DNA from: Candidatus Poribacteria bacterium
GTDB taxonomy: Bacteria > Poribacteria > WGA-4E > WGA-3G
Length of the DNA: 45,494 nt
Assembly (NCBI GenBank): GCA_022821065.1
Contig: JAJEEK010000097.1
Span: 1 to 45,494 of the forward strand
Reading direction: 5' to 3'
Of the stretch, positions 1 to 8,110 are shown one piece after another. Under the pieces are notes generated by a model that saw only the letters and a program-made list of their open reading frames with translations, was not told where the DNA came from and ran no database searches. Position numbers and translations under genes: made by a program. The stretch's first letter is position 1, and each line of letters opens with the position of its first letter.

Positions 1-98
1 TACATAAAGAACTCCAGCGACTTACCAAGACCGGTGAGATTGTAAAGGTCCGATGGGGTGTTTACGCCCTCCCTAAAACCTCCGCACCCAAGAAGTAG
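1..98 (+). CDS. C-terminal fragment of a winged-helix-like protein (left edge)
   Basis: An open frame enters from the left edge and ends at TAG 96-98. The readable tail is about 31 residues and contains LQRLTKTGEIVKVRWGVYAL. A short helix, 'GEI.KVRWGVYAL' and then a charged end is the usual pattern of the wing of winged-helix domains such as AbiEi-type antitoxin N-termini. With so little sequence, the family assignment is only a suggestion. The start and most of the protein lie outside the window. Confidence 0.4.
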   Translation, partial: HKELQRLTKTGEIVKVRWGVYALPKTSAPKK

Positions 99-124
99 GA
101 CCTCCCTTAAGGCAGAAACCCAAA

Positions 125-159
125 GATAACTGATTGCTGACCGCTGATAGCTGACTGCC
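125..159 (+). repeat. Degenerate heptamer repeat, single arm
   Basis: Five 7-bp units follow one another, each keeping the pattern GA-NNN-CT (CTGA recurs every 7 bases). The same family occurs at 15623-15655, 25060-25087 and 37074-37114. Only the gene-proximal type of arm is seen here; no partner arm was recognised upstream. Confidence 0.65.
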
Positions 160-167
160 AAATACTA

Positions 168-197
168 TTGGACATATTTTTTTTATTATGCTAATAT
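168..197 (+). promoter_or_regulatory. Probable sigma70-type promoter for tatA
   Basis: TTGGAC at 168-173 and TAATAT at 192-197 are separated by 18 bases. TG stands one base upstream of the -10 box (extended -10). Transcription would begin near 204, which rules out the upstream start codon at 188 and supports the tatA start at 266. Confidence 0.5.
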
Positions 198-265
198 ATA
201 CGCTAATATCCATCGTGCGCTTTTACAGTGCACAAATCACGACGTTAAAATACGGAGGCATAAAT

Positions 266-472
266 ATGTTAGGCCTGGGTCCCTGGGAACTAATAATCCT
301 ATTGGCTATCGTGTTACTCATATTCGGCGGAAAGCGGCTTCCTGAGTTGGCACGCGGTCTCGGCAAAAGCGTCACAAACTTTAAAGCCGGGCTCAACGAA
401 GAAAACGGAAACGAAACCGAAACCACTGCACAACAAGACGCAGAATCACCCTCAAACGAGAAAACCGGATAA
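266..472 (+). CDS. tatA: Twin-arginine translocase subunit TatA/TatE
   Basis: This is a small single-span protein of the Tat system, which exports folded proteins across the inner membrane. The 68-residue product begins MLGLGPWELIILLAIVLLIF (transmembrane helix about residues 6-21). The hinge FGGKRLPELARGLGKS and the amphipathic helix with the conserved FKAGL follow, and then an acidic, low-complexity tail. All of these are diagnostic of TatA/E. The frame is open from 188, but TACGGAGG just upstream of 266 is a good ribosome binding site and the predicted promoter lies downstream of 188. No tatB or tatC is present in the window. The CMD-like gene starts 10 bases after the stop, so the two are probably cotranscribed. 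Confidence 0.93.
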   Translation: MLGLGPWELIILLAIVLLIFGGKRLPELARGLGKSVTNFKAGLNEENGNETETTAQQDAESPSNEKTG

Positions 473-482
473 GGAACGCCGA

Positions 483-812
483 ATGAAAGATAAATTACCC
501 GATTTTCTCCAAGATGTGATTGAAGAATACCCCGAAGTCTGGACAGCGTATCAGGCGCTCGGTGAGGCATCCGGTAACGCCGGACCTATGGAACCGAAAA
601 CCGTCCGACTCGTCAAACTTGCACTCGCTATCGGTGCGAAGTCTGAAGGTGCAGTGCATTCGCATACACGGCGCGCGCTCCGAGAAGGGATCACACCCGC
701 GGAACTACAACAAGTCGCACTGCTCGCGATAACCTCGATCGGTTGGTCGTCGAGTATGGCGGCACTGTCTTGGATTCAGGATGTCGTAAACAAACAGTCG
801 CAGCTTGGTTGA
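483..812 (+). CDS. Carboxymuconolactone decarboxylase (AhpD-like) family protein
   Basis: A 109-residue protein, the usual size of single-domain CMD/AhpD-like proteins. These are all-helical proteins acting in peroxide reduction or ring decarboxylation. The core region about residues 42-95 (KLALAIGAKSEGAVHSHTRR, then EGITPAELQQVALLAI) fits the family. The CxxC pair of true AhpD peroxidases is absent, and the position reads SEGAVHSH instead. It is therefore more likely a CMD-type or uncharacterised subgroup member than a peroxidase. The start ATG follows AAGGA. The stop lies 11 bases before the chosen start of the TPR gene, suggesting an operon with tatA. Confidence 0.85.
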   Translation: MKDKLPDFLQDVIEEYPEVWTAYQALGEASGNAGPMEPKTVRLVKLALAIGAKSEGAVHSHTRRALREGITPAELQQVALLAITSIGWSSSMAALSWIQDVVNKQSQLG

Positions 813-823
813 GGAAAATTGGG

Positions 824-2092
824 ATGGAAGCACGCTACAAACGCTACCACATACTTACAAAGTGCAACCGCTGCGTCTTAATCCTTACGATCCTTCTCTG
901 GTCCACGTCGTCTGTGAGTCGTGCTGAAACACCTGCGAAATTTCAAGAAGGCGTAGAATACGTCAAGCTGCGACTCTACCCGCAAGCGGCTGATGCCTTT
1001 AAGTCAATCCTATCGCAGCAACCGACAAACGTAGATGCACTCTTCCAGCTCGCAAACGTCTATAAACTGCAAGATGAACTGGAATTAGCGATTGAAACTT
1101 TTAACAAGATTTTTCCGGCAATTGCAGACTTAAAAAATGCGTCGGTAAAGGCGCGGATTTATGGATTAACGCATCTCGCGCTGGCGGAAATCTACTGCAA
1201 ACAGAGCAAATTAGACATCGCAGAACAGCACGCGAAAGAAGCCGTGCAGAACGCCCCTACAGATGCCGATACACACTACCGACTCGGTTATATCTACACA
1301 CATCAGGCAAGATTCGACGAGGCACTCGCCGCGTTCAAGCGTACGCTTTCACGCAAATCGGATTTCCCAGAGGTTTATGAATGGCTCGGTCTGATCGCAC
1401 TCATGCGGAACGAACCGAAACAAGCCGTGACACACTATCAGACCGTCATCGAAAAAAAACCTTACGTCCAGAGTGCTTACTACAACCTCGCTAAGGCGTA
1501 CCGACTGCTCGGCGACACACCCGCAGCGACAGAACAACTCAAACTGTTCCATAAAATGAAAACCTACTACGACCGGACGTACGCCATCGAAGGTGCTTTG
1601 GCGGAAGACCCAACGAACGCCACGCTCCGTTTGAAATTGGCGGAGATTCATCTCGAACATAAGCATCTCTCCGCAGCCATCGAGACTTACCAAGCACTGA
1701 TTCGTCTGAACCCAGACCTAACAAGCGGATACGACAAGTTGGCGCGGCTTTACATGAACCTTAACGTACCGCAACGCGCGATCCCGCTTTTCGAGAAAAT
1801 CCTCGAATTGAACCCCGATACCGTAGAAGCACACGTCCGATTGGGATGGCTCTATACCCAAACAGAGGTGTTCGACAAGGCAGAAACACATCTACAAACA
1901 GCCATAGAGAAGATGCCACACCTGAGCTTGGCATACCACGGATTAGCCGAAATTTACACGCAACAAGGGCAGCTCCAAAAAGCGATAGACACTTACCGGC
2001 ATATCACCAAAATTGAACCTGACGATAGCGACGCTTGGAAAGCACTCAATAAACTCGAACATCTAAAGCAGGAATCGCAAACAACACGATGA
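824..2092 (+). CDS. Secreted or periplasmic tetratricopeptide repeat protein
   Basis: The frame is open from 743, but that start would overlap the preceding gene by 70 bases. ATG 824 has GAGG about 10 bases upstream and gives a 422-residue protein. A basic N-terminus and a hydrophobic stretch about residues 16-32, ending SVSRA, look like a signal peptide. The rest is tandem TPR helices (about residues 37-415), with repeated patterns such as 'A..HYRLGYIYTHQARFDEAL' and 'AIPLFEKILELNPDTVEAH'. TPR superhelices bind proteins or peptides; no catalytic domain is visible. It lies 10 bases before the FG-GAP/UnbV gene. TPR and UnbV proteins are often neighbours in Planctomycetes and Poribacteria-like genomes, so the two may act together at the cell surface. 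Confidence 0.85.
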   Translation: MEARYKRYHILTKCNRCVLILTILLWSTSSVSRAETPAKFQEGVEYVKLRLYPQAADAFKSILSQQPTNVDALFQLANVYKLQDELELAIETFNKIFPAIADLKNASVKARIYGLTHLALAEIYCKQSKLDIAEQHAKEAVQNAPTDADTHYRLGYIYTHQARFDEALAAFKRTLSRKSDFPEVYEWLGLIALMRNEPKQAVTHYQTVIEKKPYVQSAYYNLAKAYRLLGDTPAATEQLKLFHKMKTYYDRTYAIEGALAEDPTNATLRLKLAEIHLEHKHLSAAIETYQALIRLNPDLTSGYDKLARLYMNLNVPQRAIPLFEKILELNPDTVEAHVRLGWLYTQTEVFDKAETHLQTAIEKMPHLSLAYHGLAEIYTQQGQLQKAIDTYRHITKIEPDDSDAWKALNKLEHLKQESQTTR

Positions 2093-2102
2093 GTCCATTC
2101 GT

Positions 2103-3803
2103 ATGATAAAAAATGCACTGAACAGTAGACCCGTAAATCTTTATCGCCGCCTCGGATGCGTAGGTATAGCCGTATTTATAAGTCTCTTCTACTGCACAAC
2201 CGTCTCAGCGGAACAAATTTTCATTGATGCCACGGAATCCGCAGGGTTAACCTTCGAGCATACGGACGGCAGGAGCGGTTTAAGGCTTTTCAATGAATTC
2301 CTCGGATCCGGTGGTGGGTTTTTCGATTACGACGGCGACGGCGACCTCGACATCTACCTCGTCAACGGCGCAATCCAGACAGACAACGTCGAAGAGCAGA
2401 AACCAAAGAACGTCCTCTACCGAAACAACGGAGATAACACCTTCACCGACATCACCGAGACGGCTGGTGTCGGAAGTACCGCATACGGCACCGGTGCCAC
2501 CGTCGCGGATTACGATAACGATGGCGACTTAGACCTCTATGTCACCAACTACGGTAGAGACCAACTCTATCGAAACAACGGCGACGGGACTTTTATAGAT
2601 ATAACAACACACGCCAAAGTCGGCAATCTAAACTGGGGTACCAGCTGCGCTTTTGCTGATGTTGATAACGACGGACACTTAGACCTCTACATTGCGAACT
2701 ATGCTGAATGGACACCCGAAAACGACACCCGCTGCGAAGAACGCGGCGTTCACGTCTACTGCGGCCCGCACGCATATCCGGCTGTTCACGATACCTTTTA
2801 TAAAAATAATGGAGACGGGACATTTACTGATGCGTCAACTTTATACCGCCCCTCCGACCTGATACCGCAGCACGGGTTAGGTGTAACTTTTGGCGATTAC
2901 GATGCCGACGGGAATATCGATCTCTACGTCGCGAACGATCAGGACCCGAATTTTCTGTTTCAAAACAGCGGTGAAGGTACTTTTTTAGAGGTTGCATTAA
3001 TTTCTGGTGTCTGTTACAATGATATGGGAAAAGAAGAAGCTGGAATGGGTACCGATTTCGGTGATTACGACAACGACGGAAAGTTTGATCTCACTGTCAG
3101 TAATTACCAGACGGAAACCAATACCGTTTACCGGAATCACGATAGCTCCTTCTTTACCGACAACACGATTACATCAGGCATAGCAGAGGTAACACACGGC
3201 TATTTGGGATGGGGCATCAAATTTTTCGATTACGACAACGATGGACACCAAGACATCTTCGTTGCAAACGGACATCTCATGGATAACATCAATGTCCTTG
3301 AAAAACACGTAACTTATCCGCAGAAGAATCTGCTATTCAGGAATTTAGGCGATGGAACATTCGCCAATGTTGCGTCGGAAACCGACGGTTTAGCACTCAA
3401 AAAAGTCAGTCGTGGTGCCGCTATCGGTGATTACGACAACGACGGGGACCTCGATATCCTCGTCACGAACTGTAACCAACGTCCGGATCTGCTCCAAAAC
3501 GCAGTCGGGAACCGAAACAATTGGATACAAATCCAGACTGTCGGACAAAAAAGCAACCGTTCCGGGATCGGAGCAAGAATCAAGGTGGTAACCGGAACAC
3601 ACGTTCAATATCGGGAAGTGCAGAGTGGTGGGAGTTACCTCTCGTTCCACGACTTGCGCGCCCATTTTGGTGTCGGCAAAGCGGAACAGATTGAACGCCT
3701 CGAAATCCGTTGGAACAGCGGTCACATTGATCGTTGGGCACATCTCCCTGTTAACCAAAGGTTTAGGGCAGTTGAAGGCGGGGAAATTGTTCCGATAGAT
3801 TAA
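2103..3803 (+). CDS. FG-GAP/VCBS repeat protein with C-terminal UnbV/ASPIC domain
   Basis: A 566-residue exported protein: N-terminal hydrophobic segment about residues 18-35, then a beta-propeller of at least seven FG-GAP/VCBS repeats. Each repeat has a calcium-binding loop of the type DYDGDGDLD, DYDNDGDLD, DVDNDGHLD, DYDADGNID or DYDNDGHQD. A C-terminal UnbV/ASPIC domain follows at about 470-555 (GIGARIKVV, GGSYLSFHDLRAHFGVG, 'IERLEIRWNSG'). This architecture is common in CRTAC1-like proteins of marine bacteria. The role is probably extracellular, in adhesion or matrix, but no substrate can be read from the sequence. It is translated with or just after the TPR gene (10-base gap). Confidence 0.92.
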   Translation: MIKNALNSRPVNLYRRLGCVGIAVFISLFYCTTVSAEQIFIDATESAGLTFEHTDGRSGLRLFNEFLGSGGGFFDYDGDGDLDIYLVNGAIQTDNVEEQKPKNVLYRNNGDNTFTDITETAGVGSTAYGTGATVADYDNDGDLDLYVTNYGRDQLYRNNGDGTFIDITTHAKVGNLNWGTSCAFADVDNDGHLDLYIANYAEWTPENDTRCEERGVHVYCGPHAYPAVHDTFYKNNGDGTFTDASTLYRPSDLIPQHGLGVTFGDYDADGNIDLYVANDQDPNFLFQNSGEGTFLEVALISGVCYNDMGKEEAGMGTDFGDYDNDGKFDLTVSNYQTETNTVYRNHDSSFFTDNTITSGIAEVTHGYLGWGIKFFDYDNDGHQDIFVANGHLMDNINVLEKHVTYPQKNLLFRNLGDGTFANVASETDGLALKKVSRGAAIGDYDNDGDLDILVTNCNQRPDLLQNAVGNRNNWIQIQTVGQKSNRSGIGARIKVVTGTHVQYREVQSGGSYLSFHDLRAHFGVGKAEQIERLEIRWNSGHIDRWAHLPVNQRFRAVEGGEIVPID

Positions 3804-3859
3804 CCTATACAAATAATGCCAAGGAACCTAACGGTTTCCTATGCTACATGGAGGTAAAA

Positions 3860-4636
3860 ATGAGGAACCTATTTATAATCCTAACCCTTATCACGTTTGC
3901 AGCATCTTTCGCTTATGCAGCAAACGAACCAGAGGAATCGCTGATCCTCTATTTTTCTTTTGATGAACTCGACGGTAAAAACGCCATCGACCATTCACTA
4001 TACGAAAACCATGGTGAATTGGTCGGGGACACTAAACTTGCTGACGGTAAATTCGGCAAAGCACTGGAATTCAACGGAACGACTGACTGGGTGGTGATTC
4101 CACATCACGACACGCTTACCGTCGATGAGAACGTTACCGTCATGGCTTGGATCAATACGCCGCGCCATACAGGTCCTGGTGGTGCCCAATGGCAAGGCAT
4201 CCTCGCCAAAAGCAATGGACCTCGTTCCTATAGTTTCTACACCGAATCTGTGAGTCAGTGTTTACACCTTAGTGTCGGCGGTTCAGGTAGTGTTTGTAAC
4301 AAAAATGTGCCGTTAGAGGAATGGGTACATGTTGCGGCACAAGTTGATGATGGCACACACCGGTATTGGGTGAACGGTGAACACGCTGGCGAATCCGGTG
4401 GCAAAAACCCACCGCCCGGTGCAGCCGATACAGCGGATGCCCTCGTCGGGAAAACACACGAAGGCAACCGTCAATTCGAGGGGCTCATTGATGAAGTCCG
4501 CATCTGGAACCGCGCGCTCACTGAAGAAGAGGTACAAGAACAGATGGAAAAAGGACATTTTGAACTTTTTCCTGTTGACCCGCGTCAGAAACTCGCTACC
4601 TCTTGGGGACAACTGAAGAAAACCGCACAACGATAA
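3860..4636 (+). CDS. Secreted LamG-domain protein, paralogue 1
   Basis: Start ATG 3860 has GGAGGT directly upstream; the earlier in-frame ATG at 3848 lies across that site and is less likely. The 258-residue product has a signal peptide (about 1-20, cut after AYA) and one concanavalin-like LamG/LamG_3 domain (about 25-225). The domain shows 'LILYFSFDELDG', 'GDTKLADGKFGKALEFNG', 'VMAWI', 'GLIDEVRIWNRALT' and a probable disulfide pair (SQCLHL, SVCNKN). LamG domains usually bind sugars or proteins. The last 21 residues carry PVDPRQKLATSWGQLK, a tail shared with two other proteins in this window. It is a close paralogue of the next gene, which suggests a tandem duplication. Confidence 0.9.
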   Translation: MRNLFIILTLITFAASFAYAANEPEESLILYFSFDELDGKNAIDHSLYENHGELVGDTKLADGKFGKALEFNGTTDWVVIPHHDTLTVDENVTVMAWINTPRHTGPGGAQWQGILAKSNGPRSYSFYTESVSQCLHLSVGGSGSVCNKNVPLEEWVHVAAQVDDGTHRYWVNGEHAGESGGKNPPPGAADTADALVGKTHEGNRQFEGLIDEVRIWNRALTEEEVQEQMEKGHFELFPVDPRQKLATSWGQLKKTAQR

Positions 4637-4682
4637 AATCTATCTATATGCGCGCTGGGCTTCTCTGAATTTCAAGTTTTTA

Positions 4683-4800
4683 GGACTTACGCACGATGCG
4701 CTTTTGTACCACAAACTTCATAGTTTGTGACGCAAAAACGCCGTGTTTCCAGAAAACTTTCTTCTAACAGAACAGTCTATAGTCAAAAGTGGGTAAGTCC
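4683..4800. mobile_element. MITE-like element with GGACTTAC inverted ends
   Basis: A 118-bp segment lies between the LamG paralogues. It begins GGACTTACGCAC and ends GTGGGTAAGTCC, an imperfect 12-bp terminal inverted repeat. The flanks (AAGTTTTTA at 4674-4682, AAGTTTTAT at 4801-4809) look like an imperfect target-site duplication. An inner perfect hairpin CACAAACT/AGTTTGTG sits at 4710-4717 and 4722-4729. It has no coding capacity. A solitary copy of the same end (AGGACTTACG) occurs near 17832. It was probably mobilised in trans by an insertion sequence elsewhere. Confidence 0.6.
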
Positions 4801-4856
4801 AAGTTTTATGAAATCCTAAGCGCGCACATATCTACTTTAAGCAGAAGGAGAACATA

Positions 4857-5621
4857 ATGAGATTTTTCCTCTCAATATTGGCAATTATCATAATCGCGGC
4901 ACCTTTCGCTCACGCCGCAGACCCGTCCGATGATTCACTTATCCTCTACTTCTCTTTTGATGAGCTCGATGGCGATACAGTGCCGGATCTCTCACAATAC
5001 GGGAACGACGGCACCATTGCAGGTTCACCCGAATTAGCCGCAGGAAAATTCGGAAACGCTCTCAAACTCAACGGTGAAAGCGACTGGGTTGAAGTAGCAC
5101 ACGCCGATATCCTTACCGTTGATACAAATGTGACAGTCATGGCATGGATTAATGCGGGGAGATACACCGGAGGAACAGCCGGCGCGCAGTGGCAAGGTAT
5201 CCTTTCAAAAGGGAACGGCCCGCGCTCCTACAGCTTCTACACTGAATCCACAAGTGAATGCTTGCACCTCAGTGCTGGTGGTAGTGGTAGTACTTGCACG
5301 GGGAAAATCGAACTTAACGAGTGGACGCACGTCGTCGCACAGGTCGAAGACGGTGTCCACAGGTACTGGTTAAACGGTGAGCACGCCGGCGAATCCGACG
5401 GTAAAAATCCGCTCCCCGGTGCCGCTGATACTGCTTCTGTCCTCATCGGCAAAACACATGAGGGCAATCGTGAATTTCTCGGACTCATCGACGAAGTCCG
5501 TATCTGGAACCGCGCGCTCAGTATGGACGAAGTCCGGGTAGAAATGGAAACCGCATCAACACCGGTTGAACCGCTCGGAAAGTTGTCCACAACCTGGGCA
5601 ACGCTAAAGTCGAAAAGATAA
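4857..5621 (+). CDS. Secreted LamG-domain protein, paralogue 2
   Basis: The 254-residue product starts at an ATG preceded by AGAAGGAG. It has a signal peptide (about 1-20, cut after AHA) and one LamG domain (about 24-222). It is collinear with the preceding paralogue, including the two cysteines (SECLHL, STCTGK), the 'GEHAGES' loop and 'GLIDEVRIWNRALS'. The C-terminus is PVEPLGKLSTTWATLKSKR, the same tail motif as in the paralogue and in the protein at 40664. The pair probably arose by duplication and is likely exported to the same place. No enzymatic residues are evident; a carbohydrate-binding or structural role is an inference. Confidence 0.9.
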   Translation: MRFFLSILAIIIIAAPFAHAADPSDDSLILYFSFDELDGDTVPDLSQYGNDGTIAGSPELAAGKFGNALKLNGESDWVEVAHADILTVDTNVTVMAWINAGRYTGGTAGAQWQGILSKGNGPRSYSFYTESTSECLHLSAGGSGSTCTGKIELNEWTHVVAQVEDGVHRYWLNGEHAGESDGKNPLPGAADTASVLIGKTHEGNREFLGLIDEVRIWNRALSMDEVRVEMETASTPVEPLGKLSTTWATLKSKR

Positions 5622-5638
5622 AAAACGACGTATTTATA

Positions 5639-5667
5639 TGTAGACGTGCTTTCAAAGCGCGTCTACA
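5639..5667. repeat. 29-bp hairpin repeat
   Basis: TGTAGACG (5639-5646) pairs with CGTCTACA (5660-5667). The inner GCTTT/AAAGC continues the stem, with one T-G wobble. There is no T-tract, so it is more likely a dispersed palindromic repeat than an intrinsic terminator. It covers the GTG at 5646, arguing against that codon as the start of the cupin gene. Confidence 0.6.
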
Positions 5668-5696
5668 TCGCGAATGAAAGGAGCACCGACAACCTT

Positions 5697-6098
5697 ATGA
5701 ACGGGAAATTTATTGCATCCGCAGACGTGGAACGAGACGAACTTGATTGGGGTACCATCGGGTGGCTCAGCCGCCCAGAAAGCACCGGTGCAAAAGACAT
5801 CGTCGCCATGGAGGTCTCACTCTCCCCAGGCTACGGACACGACTTCCATAAACATCCCGACCAAGAAGAAGTCATCTACGTCATAGAGGGCAGCGTCGAA
5901 CAGTGGCTCGAAGATAAAAAACAGACACTCAACGCAGGCGATTCCGTCTTTATTCCAGCAGATAGGGTCCACGCCTCCTTTAACGTCTCTTCGGAATCCG
6001 CAAAGTTGTTCGTAACCTTGAGCCCCAGCAAAGGCGCAGAGGGATACCAACTCATTGACGTTTATGACGAGGCACCTTGGAATACGCTCCGCTCGTAA
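5697..6098 (+). CDS. Single-domain cupin protein
   Basis: The start at 5697 gives 133 residues, with AAGGAG about 12 bases upstream; the more upstream GTG lies inside a hairpin repeat. A cupin_2 barrel is visible: 'GYGHDFHKHPDQEEVIYVIEG' region with G47, H51, H53 and E57 or E58 as metal ligands, then 'LNAGDSVFIPADRVHASFN' with H92. Small cupins bind a divalent metal and act as dioxygenases, isomerases or sugar/small-molecule sensors; the substrate here cannot be told. It precedes two methyltransferases closely enough (11 bases to ATG 6110) to be one transcription unit. Confidence 0.88.
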   Translation: MNGKFIASADVERDELDWGTIGWLSRPESTGAKDIVAMEVSLSPGYGHDFHKHPDQEEVIYVIEGSVEQWLEDKKQTLNAGDSVFIPADRVHASFNVSSESAKLFVTLSPSKGAEGYQLIDVYDEAPWNTLRS

Positions 6099-6109
6099 AG
6101 GGCACATCT

Positions 6110-6940
6110 ATGACCGATACGCCGATACCTAACACATCAGCACCCGTCCGGCAACGGATGCGGGAATTCTACGAAACATCGGAAACCTATAAAAGTCTCT
6201 TAGATGCACACGACGAAACCTATCTCCGACACTACGTAGAACTGGTCGTCCGTTACGCGCCACCGCGTTCTAAGGTCCTCGATCTCGGATGCGGGAACGG
6301 TATCTCCGCGAAACTGCTCAATCAGGCGGATTTTGATGTCGTCGGCACCGATATTTCACCGCTCTTTCTCAAAGAAGCACGGAACTCAGAAAATCCGCGT
6401 CTCCGATACGAAATTTGTGATGCGCTTGAACTCCCTTTTGACAGTAATACCTTCGATGTTATCTGCTCAAATGAATTGGTTGAACATCTGCCAGATGTAA
6501 AGACGGCTTTAAGTGAAATGGGACGCGTGGTACGCAAGGGCGGACGCATTGTCATCTCCGGACCGAACCTCTGTTCACCGCTAATCCCGATGTTCGATTG
6601 GCTCCGCCTGATGTCCGGCAAATCCGGAAGACCCGTCTGGGGTGAAACGAAACGGCAAGCGTTCCAACAGTTCACGCGAAACTGTCAACTGTACCTACAG
6701 AAACGGTTCTTCACAAAATCGCCGCAGTTCATCTATAGAGAACCGGATTTACAAGCAAACGCAATCGGCGGCGATGCTGACAGCGCATATTACGCAAGTT
6801 CGATAGATCTCGCGCAATTTTTTCGACAAAACGGATTCACGATCATTAAAAAGGCTGTCGGGTTCGGCATAAAAGGCAGAATCATCGCTAACACATTCCC
6901 GTATCTCAGTCCTTACATCACCATGGTTGTAGAAAAATGA
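6110..6940 (+). CDS. Class I SAM-dependent methyltransferase (Methyltransf_11 type)
   Basis: The product has 276 residues from ATG 6110. An alternative ATG at 6077 would overlap the cupin by 22 bases. The SAM-binding motif I VLDLGCGNG lies at about residues 56-64, followed by 'DVVGTDIS' and the motif IV-like 'FDVICSNELVEHLPDVKTAL'. This is the core of the UbiE/Methyltransf_11 group. The C-terminal half (about 165-276) is less typical and may hold the acceptor site. The next methyltransferase begins at ATGA overlapping this stop, so the two are translationally coupled and may modify the same substrate, perhaps a glycan or lipid. That substrate is a guess from context. Confidence 0.88.
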   Translation: MTDTPIPNTSAPVRQRMREFYETSETYKSLLDAHDETYLRHYVELVVRYAPPRSKVLDLGCGNGISAKLLNQADFDVVGTDISPLFLKEARNSENPRLRYEICDALELPFDSNTFDVICSNELVEHLPDVKTALSEMGRVVRKGGRIVISGPNLCSPLIPMFDWLRLMSGKSGRPVWGETKRQAFQQFTRNCQLYLQKRFFTKSPQFIYREPDLQANAIGGDADSAYYASSIDLAQFFRQNGFTIIKKAVGFGIKGRIIANTFPYLSPYITMVVEK

Positions 6941-7773
6941 ACATCCGTGCAAACGATTTTGTCTTAGAGATAGGGAGCGGTCACAACCCAAAAGCGCGTT
7001 CGGATGTCTTATGCGATAAATTCATAGAAGACGACGAACAACGCGGCGGCGGAATCGTCACCGACCGACCGATCGTCGAAGCCGATGGACAGTTCCTCCC
7101 GTTCGCAGACAAAGCGTTTGACTATGTCATCTGCGCACACGTACTCGAACATGTCGAAGACCCGAAACAACTCATCGCTGAACTCATGCGCGTGGCACGA
7201 CGCGGCTACATCGAAACACCCTCTGAGATAGGCGAACGGATATACGGATGGCACTACCACCGATGGATCGTTAATCTGATTGACGGACGTTTAACACTAC
7301 AAAAAAATAACCAGAAACCGCAGTTCGGACAACTGTTCCACACACTCGCGGCGAAAGACAAACATTGGAAACGGTTCCATATTACGCACCACAATATTTT
7401 CCTCGTCCAATACGAATGGGAAAACAACATAGATTACGAAATAAGACCCGAAACGGAACCGACACTCGACTTAGAGTGTCCAAAGACCCTACAAACACTT
7501 ATTGCTCCCGACAGTGGCAACCAAGGCAAAAATCGGTGGCTACCGCTTCTTAAAAACGCTGTGCCGCGAGGGATCGTCTCCGGCGCAAAATCGTTTTTGG
7601 CAAAAGGTAAAAGCCGTCAGAAAAAAACATTACAAGAGATTCTCGTCTGTCCGCAATGTAAAGGCGATCTGACATGGGAAGAACAGCGTCTCCACTGCAA
7701 AGCATGCGAACAACACTATCCAATTACGAACGGAATTCCAAGACTTTTTAATTTTTCGCAAGGCGTAAGGTAA
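6937..7773 (+). CDS. SAM-dependent methyltransferase with C-terminal Trm112-like zinc ribbon
   Basis: A 278-residue protein overlapping the upstream methyltransferase by 4 bases (ATGA). The N-terminal SAM domain has 'FVLEIGSGHNP' (about 8-18) and 'FDYVICAHVLEHVEDPKQLI' (about 63-82). The C-terminus (about 236-275) is a Trm112-like ribbon: 'LVCPQCKGDLTW', 'LHCKACEQHYP', 'NGIPRLF'. Four cysteines are placed to bind zinc. Trm112-type ribbons often partner or activate methyltransferases, so here the activator-like module is fused to the enzyme. The substrate is unknown. Confidence 0.85.
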   Translation: MNIRANDFVLEIGSGHNPKARSDVLCDKFIEDDEQRGGGIVTDRPIVEADGQFLPFADKAFDYVICAHVLEHVEDPKQLIAELMRVARRGYIETPSEIGERIYGWHYHRWIVNLIDGRLTLQKNNQKPQFGQLFHTLAAKDKHWKRFHITHHNIFLVQYEWENNIDYEIRPETEPTLDLECPKTLQTLIAPDSGNQGKNRWLPLLKNAVPRGIVSGAKSFLAKGKSRQKKTLQEILVCPQCKGDLTWEEQRLHCKACEQHYPITNGIPRLFNFSQGVR

Positions 7774-8110
7774 AGTAATTAGTTTGTTGACGTTTTTTTC
7801 TTATATCCGCCTGCGCCTGCTTCGCAGTGAGAATGCAGGCTACCATCTTTATAGTGAAACGAAAAAATAAAGAGACACTTTCCTCCCCCGGTAGGGTTTT
7901 TGCTGAAGAAATCCGCAGAAACACCCAAGCAAAAACCCCCAGCAAAAACGGTGTTTCTTCACGGTTTCCTAACCGAACCGGTGTGGAGTGTCCTATTAAT
8001 TCTAAATTTTACTATAGTTACCGTAGCTCGTAACGAAGTGGAGAGCGGATTTAAGGAAGCACATCAAGAGTCCAAACCCACTTGACTGACCGCAAGGAAA
8101 ATTTAAAATT
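7774..8110. other. Intergenic region, 337 bp, with palindromic repeats
   Basis: No convincing gene is present. A 19-bp motif at 7918-7936 occurs twice more, in reverse complement, between lpxK and lpxB. GAAACACC (7918-7925) pairs with GGTGTTTC (7950-7957) as a hairpin. The stretch near 7808-7840 resembles the CTGCTTCGCAG palindromes seen elsewhere in the window. Short open frames here look random. CAAGGAAAA just before 8111 is the ribosome site of the next gene. Confidence 0.5.

Noticed and set aside
188..265. Upstream start for tatA giving a 94-residue protein
   Set aside because: The start lies inside the predicted promoter, the added residues do not fit TatA, and ATG 266 has a good ribosome site.
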